In this document: in pieces, positions 1 to 8,485 of the stretch
Numbering within the stretch: the stretch's first letter is position 1
How the letters are laid out: each line of letters opens with the position of its first letter
Assembly: GCA_900538475.1 (NCBI GenBank)
Contig: UPYT01000001.1
Span: forward strand, 186,001-250,000
Source of the DNA: an uncultured Clostridium sp.
GTDB lineage: Bacteria; Bacillota; Clostridia; Lachnospirales; Lachnospiraceae
Direction: 5' to 3'
Length of the DNA: 64,000 bases
Made by a program: the position numbers and the translations under genes
The notes under the pieces: generated by a model
What the model saw: only the letters and a program-made list of their open reading frames with translations
What the model was told of the DNA's origin: nothing
Database searches by the model: none

Positions 1-2
1 AA

Positions 3-1070
3 AAAGAGCTGACGGTACCGAAGGTGACGCAGTATTATTATGAAGTAAAGCCCAGAACCAAGGTGGAGGTTATGTGCCGTCTGCTGGATCTGTATGCGCC
101 CAAGCTGTCTGTGGCATTCTGCAACACAAAAAAGCAGGTAGATGAGCTGGTAGACGAGCTTCAGGGACGGGGCTATTTTGCAGAAGGACTCCACGGAGAT
201 CTGAAGCAGATCCAGAGAGACCGGGTTATGAACAGCTTCCGGAACGGACGCACGGAGATTCTGGTGGCTACGGATGTGGCAGCCCGTGGAATTGATGTAG
301 ATGATGTTGAGGCAGTGTTTAACTACGATATTCCTCAGGATGATGAGTATTATGTACACCGGATTGGACGAACCGGCCGGGCCGGACGAACCGGAATTGC
401 GTTCAGCTTTGTTGTAGGGCGGGAGGTCTATAAACTGCGGGACATTCAGCGGTACTGCAAGACAAAGATTATTCCTCAGGCAGTGCCGTCTCTGGATGAT
501 ATTACAGAGATTAAGGCAGAGAAGATTCTGGAACAGGCAGGCTGTGTGATGAATGAGATGGATTTAAGCCCGATCGTTCACATTCTGGAAAAGAAGCTGC
601 TGGAGGAGGATTATACCTCGTTAGAGCTGGCGGCAGCGCTTTTACGGATGCATATGGGCGAAAGTAATGAGGATATTATCATTGACAGCCGGCCGGCACG
701 CTCCCTGGATGATCTGGATTCCTGGGGCGGAAAAGATCAAAGAGGACGCCGGGACGGACGTTATGGCCGTGGACGGGATGCAAGAGGCCAGCGGAGCGGC
801 CGTGGCGGACGGGGACGGAGCCAGGACAATGGAATGGCAAGGCTTTTCCTGAATGTAGGACGGGATCAGAACATTAAGCCGGGAGACGTGCTGGGAGCCA
901 TTGCCGGAGAATCCGGTATTTCCGGACGGATGATTGGAAGCATTGATATGTACGATAAATACACTTTTGTAGAGGTTCCGGAGGACTGTGCCGGAGAAGT
1001 GCTGGAGTGTATGAAGCGAGTGAAAATCCGCGGAAAAAATGTGCGGATGGAGCTGGCAAACGAGAAATAA
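3..1070 (+). CDS. DEAD-box ATP-dependent RNA helicase, 3' part (5' end outside window)
   Basis: The reading frame is already open at the left edge, so only the C-terminal part is present. The helicase C domain is clear: a VAFCNT motif IV region, LVATDVAARGIDV (motif V) and HRIGRTGRAG (motif VI). After an acidic linker comes an Arg/Gly-rich stretch (positions about 720-830) and then a DbpA/CsdA-type RNA-binding domain of about 75 residues ending at ELANEK. This arrangement is that of DeaD/CshA-type helicases, which unwind RNA during ribosome assembly and mRNA turnover, often in the cold. The N-terminal domain with Walker A and DEAD box lies upstream of the window. A strong terminator follows at 1094. 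Confidence 0.93.
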   Translation, partial: KELTVPKVTQYYYEVKPRTKVEVMCRLLDLYAPKLSVAFCNTKKQVDELVDELQGRGYFAEGLHGDLKQIQRDRVMNSFRNGRTEILVATDVAARGIDVDDVEAVFNYDIPQDDEYYVHRIGRTGRAGRTGIAFSFVVGREVYKLRDIQRYCKTKIIPQAVPSLDDITEIKAEKILEQAGCVMNEMDLSPIVHILEKKLLEEDYTSLELAAALLRMHMGESNEDIIIDSRPARSLDDLDSWGGKDQRGRRDGRYGRGRDARGQRSGRGGRGRSQDNGMARLFLNVGRDQNIKPGDVLGAIAGESGISGRMIGSIDMYDKYTFVEVPEDCAGEVLECMKRVKIRGKNVRMELANEK

Positions 1071-1093
1071 AATACCTGTTGTGGATTTTTTTA

Positions 1094-1130
1094 TGAACCT
1101 GCGTTATAATAACGGCAGGTTCATTTTTTA
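1094..1130 (+). terminator. Intrinsic terminator after the helicase gene
   Basis: Perfect 9-bp stem TGAACCTGC (1094-1102) / GCAGGTTCA (1115-1123) followed by TTTTTTA. It lies 24 bases after the helicase stop codon. Confidence 0.9.
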
Positions 1131-1250
1131 TGCCATAGGAAAGTGTGTCCTATGACATAAAAACGCTCCGCGAGGATCGCCATGCGGTGGAAGAGAATTT
1201 TGTTGCAGAAGCGACCCGCCGCAGGCGGAGAAGCTCGCGAGCTTCTTTTT
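1131..1250 (+). repeat. Dispersed structured repeat, copy A (near-complete)
   Basis: This 120-base block is nearly identical to 57190-57312, and parts of it recur at 12992-13040 and 58204-58226. Sub-structures in order: a hairpin CATAGGA(1134)/TCCTATG(1148); a short hairpin TCC-GCGA-GGA at 1167-1176 with a GNRA loop; a stem TGCGGT(1183-1188)/GTTGCA(1202-1207); CCGCC-gca-GGCGG at 1216-1228; and a terminal palindrome GAAGCTCG/CGAGCTTC (1230-1245) followed by T5, which is a terminator shape. The pairing changes between copies keep the stems, which suggests that RNA is the working form. The function is unknown. It sits just upstream of the nagA ribosome site. Confidence 0.8.
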
Positions 1251-1274
1251 AATATAAACGCAGGAGGTATTTCT

Positions 1275-2414
1275 ATGATTATTCAAAGCACCAGAGTCTG
1301 GATCTGCGGGCAGTTTATGCCTGCGCAGCTGGAGGTACAGGGGGAAAAAATTGCGGGAGTTCATGCTTATCAGTCACATCCGGCGGATGTAGATTATGGC
1401 AGTAAACGGATTCTGCCGGGATTTATTGATGTTCATACACATGGGGCTTATGGATTTGATACGAATGATGCTGAGCCGGAGGGACTTCGGGACTGGATGG
1501 CTCGGATTCCAGAGGAGGGAGTTACCTCTATTCTTCCTACGACAGTAACTCAGATGCCGGAGGTTCTGACAAAGGCAGTTGCCAATGTAGCAAAGGTTGC
1601 AGAAGAGGGCTATGAGGGGGCCGAGATCCTTGGCATCCATTTTGAGGGACCATATCTTGACATGGATTACAAGGGCGCTCAGCCGCCGGAAGCAATTGCT
1701 GTTCCTACGGTAGAGCAGTTTTCCATGTATCAGGAAGCAGCGAAGGGTATGATTCGGTATATTACCATGGCTCCAGAGCATGATCCGGACTTTGCTCTGA
1801 CCAAATACTGTCATGATACAGGCGTTGTTGTCAGCATGGGCCATTCTTCTGCAACCTATGAGGAGGCTTTGCTGGGGATCGCCAACGGCGCTACTTCCAT
1901 GACTCATGTATACAACGGAATGACACCCTATCATCACAGAAAGCCGGGACTTGTGGGAACGGCTATGCGGGTGCGTGACATTTACGGTGAGATTATCGGA
2001 GACGGACAGCACAGCCATCTGGCTGCTTTGAATAATTACATGACAGCTAAGGGACGCGATTACGGAATTCTCGTTACAGACTCTCTTCGGGCAAAACACT
2101 GTCCTCCGGGAGGCGATTACGAGCTGGGCGGCCATTCCATAGAGATTCGTGAGAACGGACTGGCTTATCTGAAAGGAACAGAAACCATTGCCGGAAGCAC
2201 CCTTTATATGAACCGCGGACTGCGGATTATGGTTGAGGACGCTCTGATTCCTGTAGATGCGGCAATCAATGCCTGCACCATTAACCCGGCCAGATGCCTG
2301 GGCGTAGATGACAGAAAGGGCAAGCTGGTAGCCGGTTACGATGCGGATATTGTGGTTCTGGAGGATGATTATCAGGTGCTTCAGACATACTGCCGCGGAA
2401 AGGCAATGCTGTAA
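1275..2414 (+). CDS. nagA: N-acetylglucosamine-6-phosphate deacetylase
   Basis: NagA hydrolyses GlcNAc-6-phosphate to glucosamine-6-phosphate and acetate in the cytoplasm, feeding amino-sugar and cell-wall recycling. The 379-residue protein has the amidohydrolase HTH metal motif at residues 54-56, the conserved GIHFEGPY with metal ligand E124, H190 (MGHSSAT), H211 (MTHVYNG) and the catalytic Asp in LVTDS (D269). Start ATG 1275 is preceded by AGGAGG at 1262-1267. An in-frame ATG 93 bases upstream lies inside the dispersed repeat and is rejected. No nagB or nag transporter is adjacent; proC follows after 17 bases. No clear promoter is visible, and the repeat's terminator hairpin lies directly upstream. 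Confidence 0.95.
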   Translation: MIIQSTRVWICGQFMPAQLEVQGEKIAGVHAYQSHPADVDYGSKRILPGFIDVHTHGAYGFDTNDAEPEGLRDWMARIPEEGVTSILPTTVTQMPEVLTKAVANVAKVAEEGYEGAEILGIHFEGPYLDMDYKGAQPPEAIAVPTVEQFSMYQEAAKGMIRYITMAPEHDPDFALTKYCHDTGVVVSMGHSSATYEEALLGIANGATSMTHVYNGMTPYHHRKPGLVGTAMRVRDIYGEIIGDGQHSHLAALNNYMTAKGRDYGILVTDSLRAKHCPPGGDYELGGHSIEIRENGLAYLKGTETIAGSTLYMNRGLRIMVEDALIPVDAAINACTINPARCLGVDDRKGKLVAGYDADIVVLEDDYQVLQTYCRGKAML

Positions 2415-2431
2415 GGCAGGGGGAAAAGAGA

Positions 2432-3241
2432 ATGGCAGACAGAATGTATCAATTTGGTTTCATCGGCATGGGCAATATGGGCTATGCCATTTTAAAGGGA
2501 CTTCTGGGGGTATACAGTCCAGAGAAGATCACCTTTTCTGCAAGAAATCAGGAAAAGATTCAGGATATTGCAGCCAGGACAGATGTAAAGCCTTCTGAGA
2601 ATAACCGGGCCTGCGCTTCCTCCTGTAAATATCTGGTGCTGGCAGTGAAGCCGCAGCAGCTGGATGCAGTGATGGAAGAAATTCGTGATGCGGTGGATGA
2701 AAGTCAGATTGTGATTTCCATTGCGCCTGGGATTACGATGGAAAATCTCCGCAAGAGATTTGGAAAGCCTTGCCGGATTGTTCGGGCTATGCCCAATACT
2801 CCTGCGCTGGTAGGTGAGGGAATGACCGGGGTTTCTTATGATTCCGAAGAGCTTTCTCAGGAGGAAATTCAGGTAATTCATCAATTTTTCCAGTCCTTCG
2901 GCCGGATAACTGTGGTGGAGGAAAAACTGATGGATGCTGTGGTCTGTGCCAGCGGAAGCTCTCCTGCTTATGTATACATGTTTATGGAAGCGCTGGCAGA
3001 CAGTGTGGTAAAATACGGAATTCCCAGAGCTGCAGCCTATGAGCTGGTTGCTCAGACCGTGCTTGGTAGTGCCAAAATGGTGCTGGAGACAGGAGAACAT
3101 CCAGGACTTTTGAAGGATAAGGTCTGCTCACCGGGAGGAACTACCATTGCCGGGGTGGCTGCTTTAGAAGAGAACGGACTGCGGGGAGCGGTATTCCATG
3201 CTACAGATGCCTGCTACGAGAAGTGTACGAAGATCAAATAA
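2432..3241 (+). CDS. proC: Pyrroline-5-carboxylate reductase
   Basis: ProC reduces 1-pyrroline-5-carboxylate to proline with NAD(P)H, the last step of proline synthesis. The 269-residue protein begins with the dinucleotide-binding motif GFIGMGNMG (residues 7-15) and contains RAMPNTPALVGEG and the C-terminal signature SPGGTTIAG that forms the substrate site. The length matches the family. The ATG at 2432 follows a G-rich ribosome site (GGGGGAAAAG). It is 17 bases after nagA on the same strand and probably co-transcribed with it. Confidence 0.96.
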   Translation: MADRMYQFGFIGMGNMGYAILKGLLGVYSPEKITFSARNQEKIQDIAARTDVKPSENNRACASSCKYLVLAVKPQQLDAVMEEIRDAVDESQIVISIAPGITMENLRKRFGKPCRIVRAMPNTPALVGEGMTGVSYDSEELSQEEIQVIHQFFQSFGRITVVEEKLMDAVVCASGSSPAYVYMFMEALADSVVKYGIPRAAAYELVAQTVLGSAKMVLETGEHPGLLKDKVCSPGGTTIAGVAALEENGLRGAVFHATDACYEKCTKIK

Positions 3242-3278
3242 ACAAAAGTAGAGTAGATGTTTCAGAAAAGAGGATGGG

Positions 3279-3848
3279 ATGATGGAAGAAAAAAACAAAG
3301 AAGGGCAAAACCAGATTCCGGCGGTGATTCGTCTGGATCGTCAGTTAAAATATACAGGAACGATTTTAAAGATTTATGAAGATACGGTAATGGCCAATGG
3401 TCACGAGGCTCACTGGGATTTTATACATCATGACGGAGCTGCTGCTGTAGTTGCTGTGGATGATGAGGGATACCTTCTGATGGTTCGCCAGTACCGCAAT
3501 GCTCTGGATCGGGAGACTCTGGAGATTCCGGCAGGAAAGCTGGATGCGCCTGGAGAACCGAAAATTGAGTGTGCTTACCGGGAACTGGAGGAGGAGACTG
3601 GTTATCGCTGCGAGCATCTGGAATACCTGATGAGCATGAATACAACTGTGGCCTTCTGTGACGAATTTATTGATATTTTTGTTGCAAGAAATTTGATTCC
3701 TTCCAAACAGAATCTGGACGAGGACGAGGTGATTCACGTAGAGCGCTGGAAACTGGAGGATTTGCTGGAACTGATTTATTCAGGAAAAATGACAGATGCA
3801 AAAACAACGGCGGCGATTCTCGCTTATGCCAGAAAATACGGAAAATAA
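3279..3848 (+). CDS. Nudix hydrolase, ADP-ribose pyrophosphatase type
   Basis: The 189-residue protein has a Nudix box at about residues 86-109 (core RELEEETGY) and the preceding LEIPAGKLD typical of NudF/ADP-ribose pyrophosphatases, which split ADP-ribose to AMP and ribose-5-phosphate. The upstream MVRQYRNA fits the same group. Order Nudix, SpoIIM-like protein, XerD matches the conserved nudF-spoIIM-xerD block known from Bacillus, which supports the assignment. Start ATG 3279 is preceded by AGAGGATGGG. Confidence 0.9.
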   Translation: MMEEKNKEGQNQIPAVIRLDRQLKYTGTILKIYEDTVMANGHEAHWDFIHHDGAAAVVAVDDEGYLLMVRQYRNALDRETLEIPAGKLDAPGEPKIECAYRELEEETGYRCEHLEYLMSMNTTVAFCDEFIDIFVARNLIPSKQNLDEDEVIHVERWKLEDLLELIYSGKMTDAKTTAAILAYARKYGK

Positions 3849-3903
3849 GTCTTCCTCTGTCATAGACCGGCGTTTTTCTGCGTACATATAGAAAAAAACG
3901 GCG

Positions 3904-4428
3904 GTGAGAGAGACGAAACGCAGATATGCTCTGTTTTTCTGGCTGGCAGCCGGCTGGCTCCTGGGAGCAGTGGGAGTCAACCGGCTGTTTGCTTCTGGGC
4001 TGATTAACGGTCAGGCTCTTTATGGTTTTGTGACAGACGGATGGATTGGAGCCATAGAAGGACAGAAGGCGGCAGTCTATCGGATTGCGGCAGTCCGAGT
4101 GGCGCAGACAGTGGCAGCTGCAGGAATCTGCAGGAGCAGAATGCAGAATTTTGGAATACCATTTCTTCTTGTCTTAACAGGCTTTGCAGGCAGTACTGCG
4201 CTGGTAGTTTTTACCTGGTGCAGAGGACTGGAGGGAATGTGGTGCTTTCTGGTATCCGGCTTTCCCCATCAGCTGTTTTATCTGGCAGCCTGGGGACTGT
4301 TGGCTTATCGATACGGGTATGGTCTTTCCGCACGCAGAGGAAGGTTCTGGAGTGCGGTAATCAGTCTTACTGCCGGGGGTATACTGGCAGAAATCCGCCT
4401 GAATCCTCTGTTTTTGAAACTGCTGTAA
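3904..4428 (+). CDS. Polytopic membrane protein, probable SpoIIM-like sporulation protein
   Basis: A 174-residue hydrophobic protein with about four membrane segments (near residues 8-26, 82-105, 112-135 and 147-165). The motif FLVSGFPHQLFYL resembles the conserved membrane stretch of SpoIIM, the stage II sporulation protein of the septal peptidoglycan-degrading DMP complex. The protein is shorter than Bacillus SpoIIM (about 210 residues), so similarity alone is modest. The position between a NudF-type hydrolase and XerD is the strongest argument. The only usable start in frame is GTG 3904, with a poor ribosome site, so coupling to the upstream gene is possible. Family assignment is an inference. 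Confidence 0.62.
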   Translation: MRETKRRYALFFWLAAGWLLGAVGVNRLFASGLINGQALYGFVTDGWIGAIEGQKAAVYRIAAVRVAQTVAAAGICRSRMQNFGIPFLLVLTGFAGSTALVVFTWCRGLEGMWCFLVSGFPHQLFYLAAWGLLAYRYGYGLSARRGRFWSAVISLTAGGILAEIRLNPLFLKLL

Positions 4429-4469
4429 TAATCCAAATACTCCTATGAAAAAACTTTTTTTGTTTTTTT

Positions 4470-4519
4470 ACAACATATTGAAGCCGGAAACAACGGCGCT
4501 CCATATGTTGTATTTTTTT
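4470..4519 (+). terminator. Intrinsic terminator after the SpoIIM-like gene
   Basis: Outer stem ACAACATAT (4470-4478) / ATATGTTGT (4503-4511) with an inner GCCG/CGGC stem (4483-4486 / 4494-4497), then a run of seven T. Confidence 0.85.
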
Positions 4520-4563
4520 ATGTTAAGCATCAAAAAAGCAGAGGAAAAGTGGGAAAAATGTGT

Positions 4564-4592
4564 TTGATTTTATGATAAAATGCGGATATAAT
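4564..4592 (+). promoter_or_regulatory. Sigma-A promoter for xerD
   Basis: TTGATT (4564-4569), 17-base spacer, TATAAT (4587-4592). It lies between the preceding terminator and the xerD start. Confidence 0.75.
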
Positions 4593-4652
4593 GGTACACA
4601 CATGAGAAAAATACGGTAATTTTGGACGAAAGAGAGTTTGAGGAAGATTGGA

Positions 4653-5540
4653 ATGACAGAAGAAATAGATGCTTTTATTGACTATTTGCAGCAGGTGAAA
4701 AAATCATCGGTCAATACGACCATGTCTTATCGAAGGGATTTGACTCAGTTATGGGAGTATCTGAAACAGCAGGGGATTGACGAACCTTCCCGGGTGACAA
4801 AGACCAGTCTGAATTCTTATATTTTATATCTGGAGGGGCAGGGGAAAGCTTCTACAACGATTTCCCGTGTCGTTGCATCGATGAAATCTTTTTTTCATTA
4901 TGAGATGATTCAGGGAAACATCAGAAAGGATCCGGCCGAGTTTTTAAAAACCCCGAAGATCGAAAAGAAAGCGCCGGTTTTTTTGACCGTAGAGGAGGTA
5001 GACCGCTTTTTACAGCAGCCCAGCGGAGATTCTCCCAAGGAGGTTCGGGACAAAGCTATGCTGGAGCTTTTATATGCTACCGGTATTCGGGTTTCTGAAC
5101 TGATTGGGCTGACTATGGAGGATGTGAATCTGGGAGTAGGCTTTATTATCTGCCGGGACGGACAGAGAGAGCGGATGATTCCCTTTGGCAAAGCGGCAGG
5201 AGAATCCTTGAAGCATTACCTGGATACAGCTCGGGTACGGCTGCTGAAGGGAAAGGGATCTCCCTGGCTGTTTACCAACTGTAGCGGCAGTCCCATGTCA
5301 CGTCAGGGCTTTTGGAAGATTGTAAAGTACTACGGCGAGAAGGCCGGGATTGAGACAGATATTACTCCCCACACTCTGCGCCATTCCTTTGCAGCCCATC
5401 TAATCAGCGGAGGCGCGGATCTCCAGGCAGTGCAGACTATGCTGGGCCATGCGGATCTTGCTACCACCCAGGCTTATATTACTTATTTGCAAAAAGATCC
5501 TCTGAGAAAAGCCTACACAGGCGCTCATCCGAGAAAATAG
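4653..5540 (+). CDS. xerD: Site-specific tyrosine recombinase XerD
   Basis: XerD with XerC resolves chromosome dimers at dif near the terminus. The 295-residue protein has the SAM-like N-terminal core-binding domain (residues about 1-95) and the catalytic domain with R146 (TGIRVSEL), H240 and R243 (HTLRHSFAAHL), H266 (LGHADL) and Tyr 275 (TTQAYITY). The beta-hairpin lysine of the usual GKGNKER motif is replaced: the sequence reads CRDGQRER, with Asp at the lysine position. The ATG at 4653 has AGGAAG six bases upstream and is preferred over an in-frame TTG at 4638. A promoter lies at 4564. Confidence 0.92.
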   Translation: MTEEIDAFIDYLQQVKKSSVNTTMSYRRDLTQLWEYLKQQGIDEPSRVTKTSLNSYILYLEGQGKASTTISRVVASMKSFFHYEMIQGNIRKDPAEFLKTPKIEKKAPVFLTVEEVDRFLQQPSGDSPKEVRDKAMLELLYATGIRVSELIGLTMEDVNLGVGFIICRDGQRERMIPFGKAAGESLKHYLDTARVRLLKGKGSPWLFTNCSGSPMSRQGFWKIVKYYGEKAGIETDITPHTLRHSFAAHLISGGADLQAVQTMLGHADLATTQAYITYLQKDPLRKAYTGAHPRK

Positions 5541-5604
5541 CAGTTTTGGTGAATATAATATACGGAAACAGAAAATGCCTGCAGAAGGAAGGAATGAAAC
5601 TATA

Positions 5605-6336
5605 ATGGGAGAAGAACGGGAAAACAGAAAACGAAGCAGAAGACAGCGAAAGAATAAAAACCGCCGGATGACGCTCAGACAGAAGACCCTTGCGCTTCTG
5701 ACCCTGGATACCATCCTTTTGATTGCCGTTTTGATTACCGGAGGTATGCTGATGGCCCGCTGGTATCGGGAAAAAAATCGCCCCCGCCTGTCAGAGCTGA
5801 CTGCACCGGAGTGGTATACCCAGGACTTTCTCCAAATCAATCCCTATTCCAGACCGGGAACCAAGCGCAGGGAGATCAATCACATTGTGGTTCATTACGT
5901 TGCCAATCCGGGAACTACGGCGGCGCAGAACCGTTCTTATTTCAACAATCTGGCCAATCAGACCGGAGAAAAGGCAACCTCAGCCAGCAGCCATTATATT
6001 ATCGGAATTGACGGAGAGATCCTTCAGTGCATTCCTTTAGATGAGGTGGCCTATGCCAATTATCCCCGGAATGAGGATACGGTTTCCATTGAGTGCTGCC
6101 ATCCAGATGCATCGGGAGAATTTTCTTCTGAAACAATAGAAGCCTTAAAAAGGCTGACGGGATGGCTCTGCGCGGAGCTGAATCTGACAGAGAGGGATAT
6201 TATCCGCCATTATGATGTGGTGGGAAAAAACTGTCCCAAGTATTATGTAGAGCATGAGGATGCCTGGAAGTCCCTGAAAAAAGAAATGGGAGAAGCAGTG
6301 AAGCAGGCAAAGCAGGAGAAACGGGACAGAGAATAG
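5605..6336 (+). CDS. Membrane-anchored N-acetylmuramoyl-L-alanine amidase (Amidase_2)
   Basis: Zn-dependent amidase of the PGRP/Amidase_2 fold, expected to cut the MurNAc-L-Ala bond of peptidoglycan outside the membrane. A very basic N-terminus (residues 5-26) is followed by a single membrane segment (about 28-50) and then the enzyme domain. Visible signatures are NHIVVHYV (zinc ligand H97), the SSHYIIGIDG strand, the YANYPRNEDTVSIE substrate region and the C-terminal RHYDVVGKNCP with the second zinc histidine. ATG 5605 is preferred: AAGGAAGG lies 12 bases upstream, a little far. An alternative in-frame ATG at 5575 lacks a site. It lies between xerD and topB, probably in one unit. Confidence 0.88.
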   Translation: MGEERENRKRSRRQRKNKNRRMTLRQKTLALLTLDTILLIAVLITGGMLMARWYREKNRPRLSELTAPEWYTQDFLQINPYSRPGTKRREINHIVVHYVANPGTTAAQNRSYFNNLANQTGEKATSASSHYIIGIDGEILQCIPLDEVAYANYPRNEDTVSIECCHPDASGEFSSETIEALKRLTGWLCAELNLTERDIIRHYDVVGKNCPKYYVEHEDAWKSLKKEMGEAVKQAKQEKRDRE

Positions 6337-6353
6337 AAAGGAATCCTGAATTT

Positions 6354-8417
6354 ATGGGAAAAGCATTATACATAGCCGAGAAGCCCAGCGTGGCTCAGGA
6401 GTTTGCCAATGCGCTGAAAATTTCGGCACGGAGATCGGACGGCTATCTGGAGTCAGATACGGCTGTTGTAACCTGGTGTGTGGGACATCTTGTTACAATG
6501 AGCTATCCGGAAGCCTATGATCCCAAATATAAACGGTGGAGTCTGCAGACCCTGCCGTTTTTGCCTAAGGAATTTAAGTATCAGGTGATTGACGGAGTGT
6601 CAAAGCAATTTCAGATTGTCAGCCGCCTGTTAAACCGAAGCGATATTGATATGATTTACATCTGCACAGACTCCGGGCGGGAGGGAGAGTACATTTACCG
6701 CCTGGTGGACCAGATGGCAGGAGTTCATGGAAAAGAGCGAAGACGGGTTTGGATTGATTCCCAGACAGAGGAGGAGATTCTTAGAGGAATCAGAGAGGCC
6801 AGAGACTGGAAAGAATATGACAATCTGGCGGCATCTGCGTACCTGCGGGCAAAAGAGGATTATCTGATGGGAATTAATTTTTCCCGTCTTCTTACATTAA
6901 AATACGGCCCTGCGATTTCTTCCTATATGAAGACAGACTGGACAGTTCTCTCGGTTGGAAGGGTGATGACCTGTGTTCTTGGCATGGTGGTTCGGAGAGA
7001 GCGGGAGATTCGCGATTTTGTAAAGACGCCCTTTTACCGGGTGATCGGAAACTTTGATATGCAGGGCATGAGCTTTGACGGAGAGTGGCGAAGTGTGGAG
7101 GGATCCCGCTATTTCCAGTCTCCCCTGCTTTATAAGGAAAACGGATTTCAAAAGCGGGAGGACGCAGAGGCGCTGATTTGTGCTCTGCAGCAGGAGACGC
7201 AGCTTCTTGCCCGCCTGATTAAGGCGGAAAAGAAGAAGGAAACAAAGAATCCGCCCCTGCTGTATAACCTGGCAGAGCTGCAGAATGACTGTTCAAAGAT
7301 GTTTAAGATCAGTCCCGATGAAACGCTGAAGGTGGTGCAGGAGCTGTACGAGAAAAAGCTGGTCACTTACCCTCGTACAGATGCCAGAGTGCTTTCTACG
7401 GCTGTTGCGAAGGAGATTCACAGGAATATTGAGGGCCTTCAGCGGTTTGAGCCGGTAGGCGGCTTTGCCAGTGAGGTTCTGGCAGGGAAGGCTTTCCAGG
7501 GCATTGAAAAAACAAGGTATGTTAATGACAAACAGATCACGGATCACTATGCCATTGTTCCTACGGGACAGGGCTTTGGGGCTCTGCGCAGCTTAAATTC
7601 TCTGGGAATGAAGGTATATGAGGTGATTGCCAGAAGGTTTTTAAGTATTTTCTATCCGGCAGCAGTGTATCAGAAATATTCCCTGGAGCTGGAGGCGGAT
7701 CGGGAGCATTTCTTTGCCAGCTTTAAGGTACTGACAGAACCAGGATATCTGAAGGTTGCCGCTGTTCCCAAAAGCGGAAGAAAAACGGAAGAAAATGAAA
7801 AAAAAGGCAGCAGAACCGGAGAAAATGGAAAAGAAGGCCTGGAGAGAGAGGATAAGGAGGATTCAGAGATCAATCAGAAGGATCTGGAGAATCCGGAGTT
7901 TATAGCTCGCCTGGCAGGACTGAAAAAGGGAATGGAATTCCCAGTAAACAGTCTTTCTGTTAAGGAGGGAGAAACCTCTCCGCCGAAGCGTTATTCTTCC
8001 GGTTCCATGATTCTTGCTATGGAAAATGCCGGACAGCTGATTGAGGACGAGGATCTTCGGGCTCAGATTAAGGGAAGCGGAATCGGAACCAGTGCGACCA
8101 GGGCGGAGATTCTGAAAAAGCTGGTAAATATCAAATACCTGGCCCTGAATGGAAAGACGCAGATAATTACGCCAACCCTTCTGGGGGAACTGATTTTTGA
8201 TGTGGTAAACGCATCCATCCGCCAGCTTCTGAATCCGGAGCTTACTGCAAGCTGGGAAAAGGGACTGACCTATGTGGCTGAGGGAACCATTACGCCGGAG
8301 GAATATATGGAAAAGCTGGAGCGGTTTGTGGCGGGCCGGACCTATAATGTACTGAAGCTGAACAACCAGTATCAGCTGCGGGAATTTTTTGAGGCAGCAG
8401 GGAAAAACTATCCCTAA
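6354..8417 (+). CDS. topB: DNA topoisomerase III (type IA)
   Basis: Type IA topoisomerase that relaxes and decatenates DNA through a single-strand break. The TOPRIM domain starts at the N-terminus (YIAEKPSVAQE; ICTDSGREGEYIYR with the acidic metal triad), and the active-site tyrosine is Y339 in LVTYPRTDARVL. The length of 687 residues matches TopB. Two oddities: a low-complexity Glu/Lys-rich insertion at about residues 473-515, and no C-terminal zinc ribbons. The start ATG 6354 follows AAAGGAA, 17 bases after the amidase gene. A 10-bp hairpin (8419-8444) after the stop lacks a T-tract. Confidence 0.95.
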   Translation: MGKALYIAEKPSVAQEFANALKISARRSDGYLESDTAVVTWCVGHLVTMSYPEAYDPKYKRWSLQTLPFLPKEFKYQVIDGVSKQFQIVSRLLNRSDIDMIYICTDSGREGEYIYRLVDQMAGVHGKERRRVWIDSQTEEEILRGIREARDWKEYDNLAASAYLRAKEDYLMGINFSRLLTLKYGPAISSYMKTDWTVLSVGRVMTCVLGMVVRREREIRDFVKTPFYRVIGNFDMQGMSFDGEWRSVEGSRYFQSPLLYKENGFQKREDAEALICALQQETQLLARLIKAEKKKETKNPPLLYNLAELQNDCSKMFKISPDETLKVVQELYEKKLVTYPRTDARVLSTAVAKEIHRNIEGLQRFEPVGGFASEVLAGKAFQGIEKTRYVNDKQITDHYAIVPTGQGFGALRSLNSLGMKVYEVIARRFLSIFYPAAVYQKYSLELEADREHFFASFKVLTEPGYLKVAAVPKSGRKTEENEKKGSRTGENGKEGLEREDKEDSEINQKDLENPEFIARLAGLKKGMEFPVNSLSVKEGETSPPKRYSSGSMILAMENAGQLIEDEDLRAQIKGSGIGTSATRAEILKKLVNIKYLALNGKTQIITPTLLGELIFDVVNASIRQLLNPELTASWEKGLTYVAEGTITPEEYMEKLERFVAGRTYNVLKLNNQYQLREFFEAAGKNYP

Positions 8418-8485
8418 ATGCGCTCTGGAAAAAGCCGGAGCGCAGATAGTAAATGAATATAAAATATCAGGAGGAGTAGAATCAC

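Noticed and set aside
1182..1274. Upstream start for nagA inside repeat copy A
   Set aside because: AGGAGG before ATG 1275 and the family's N-terminus fix the start; the extra residues come from the repeat.
8419..8444. Hairpin after topB as terminator
   Set aside because: The 10-bp stem is good but no T-run follows on either strand.
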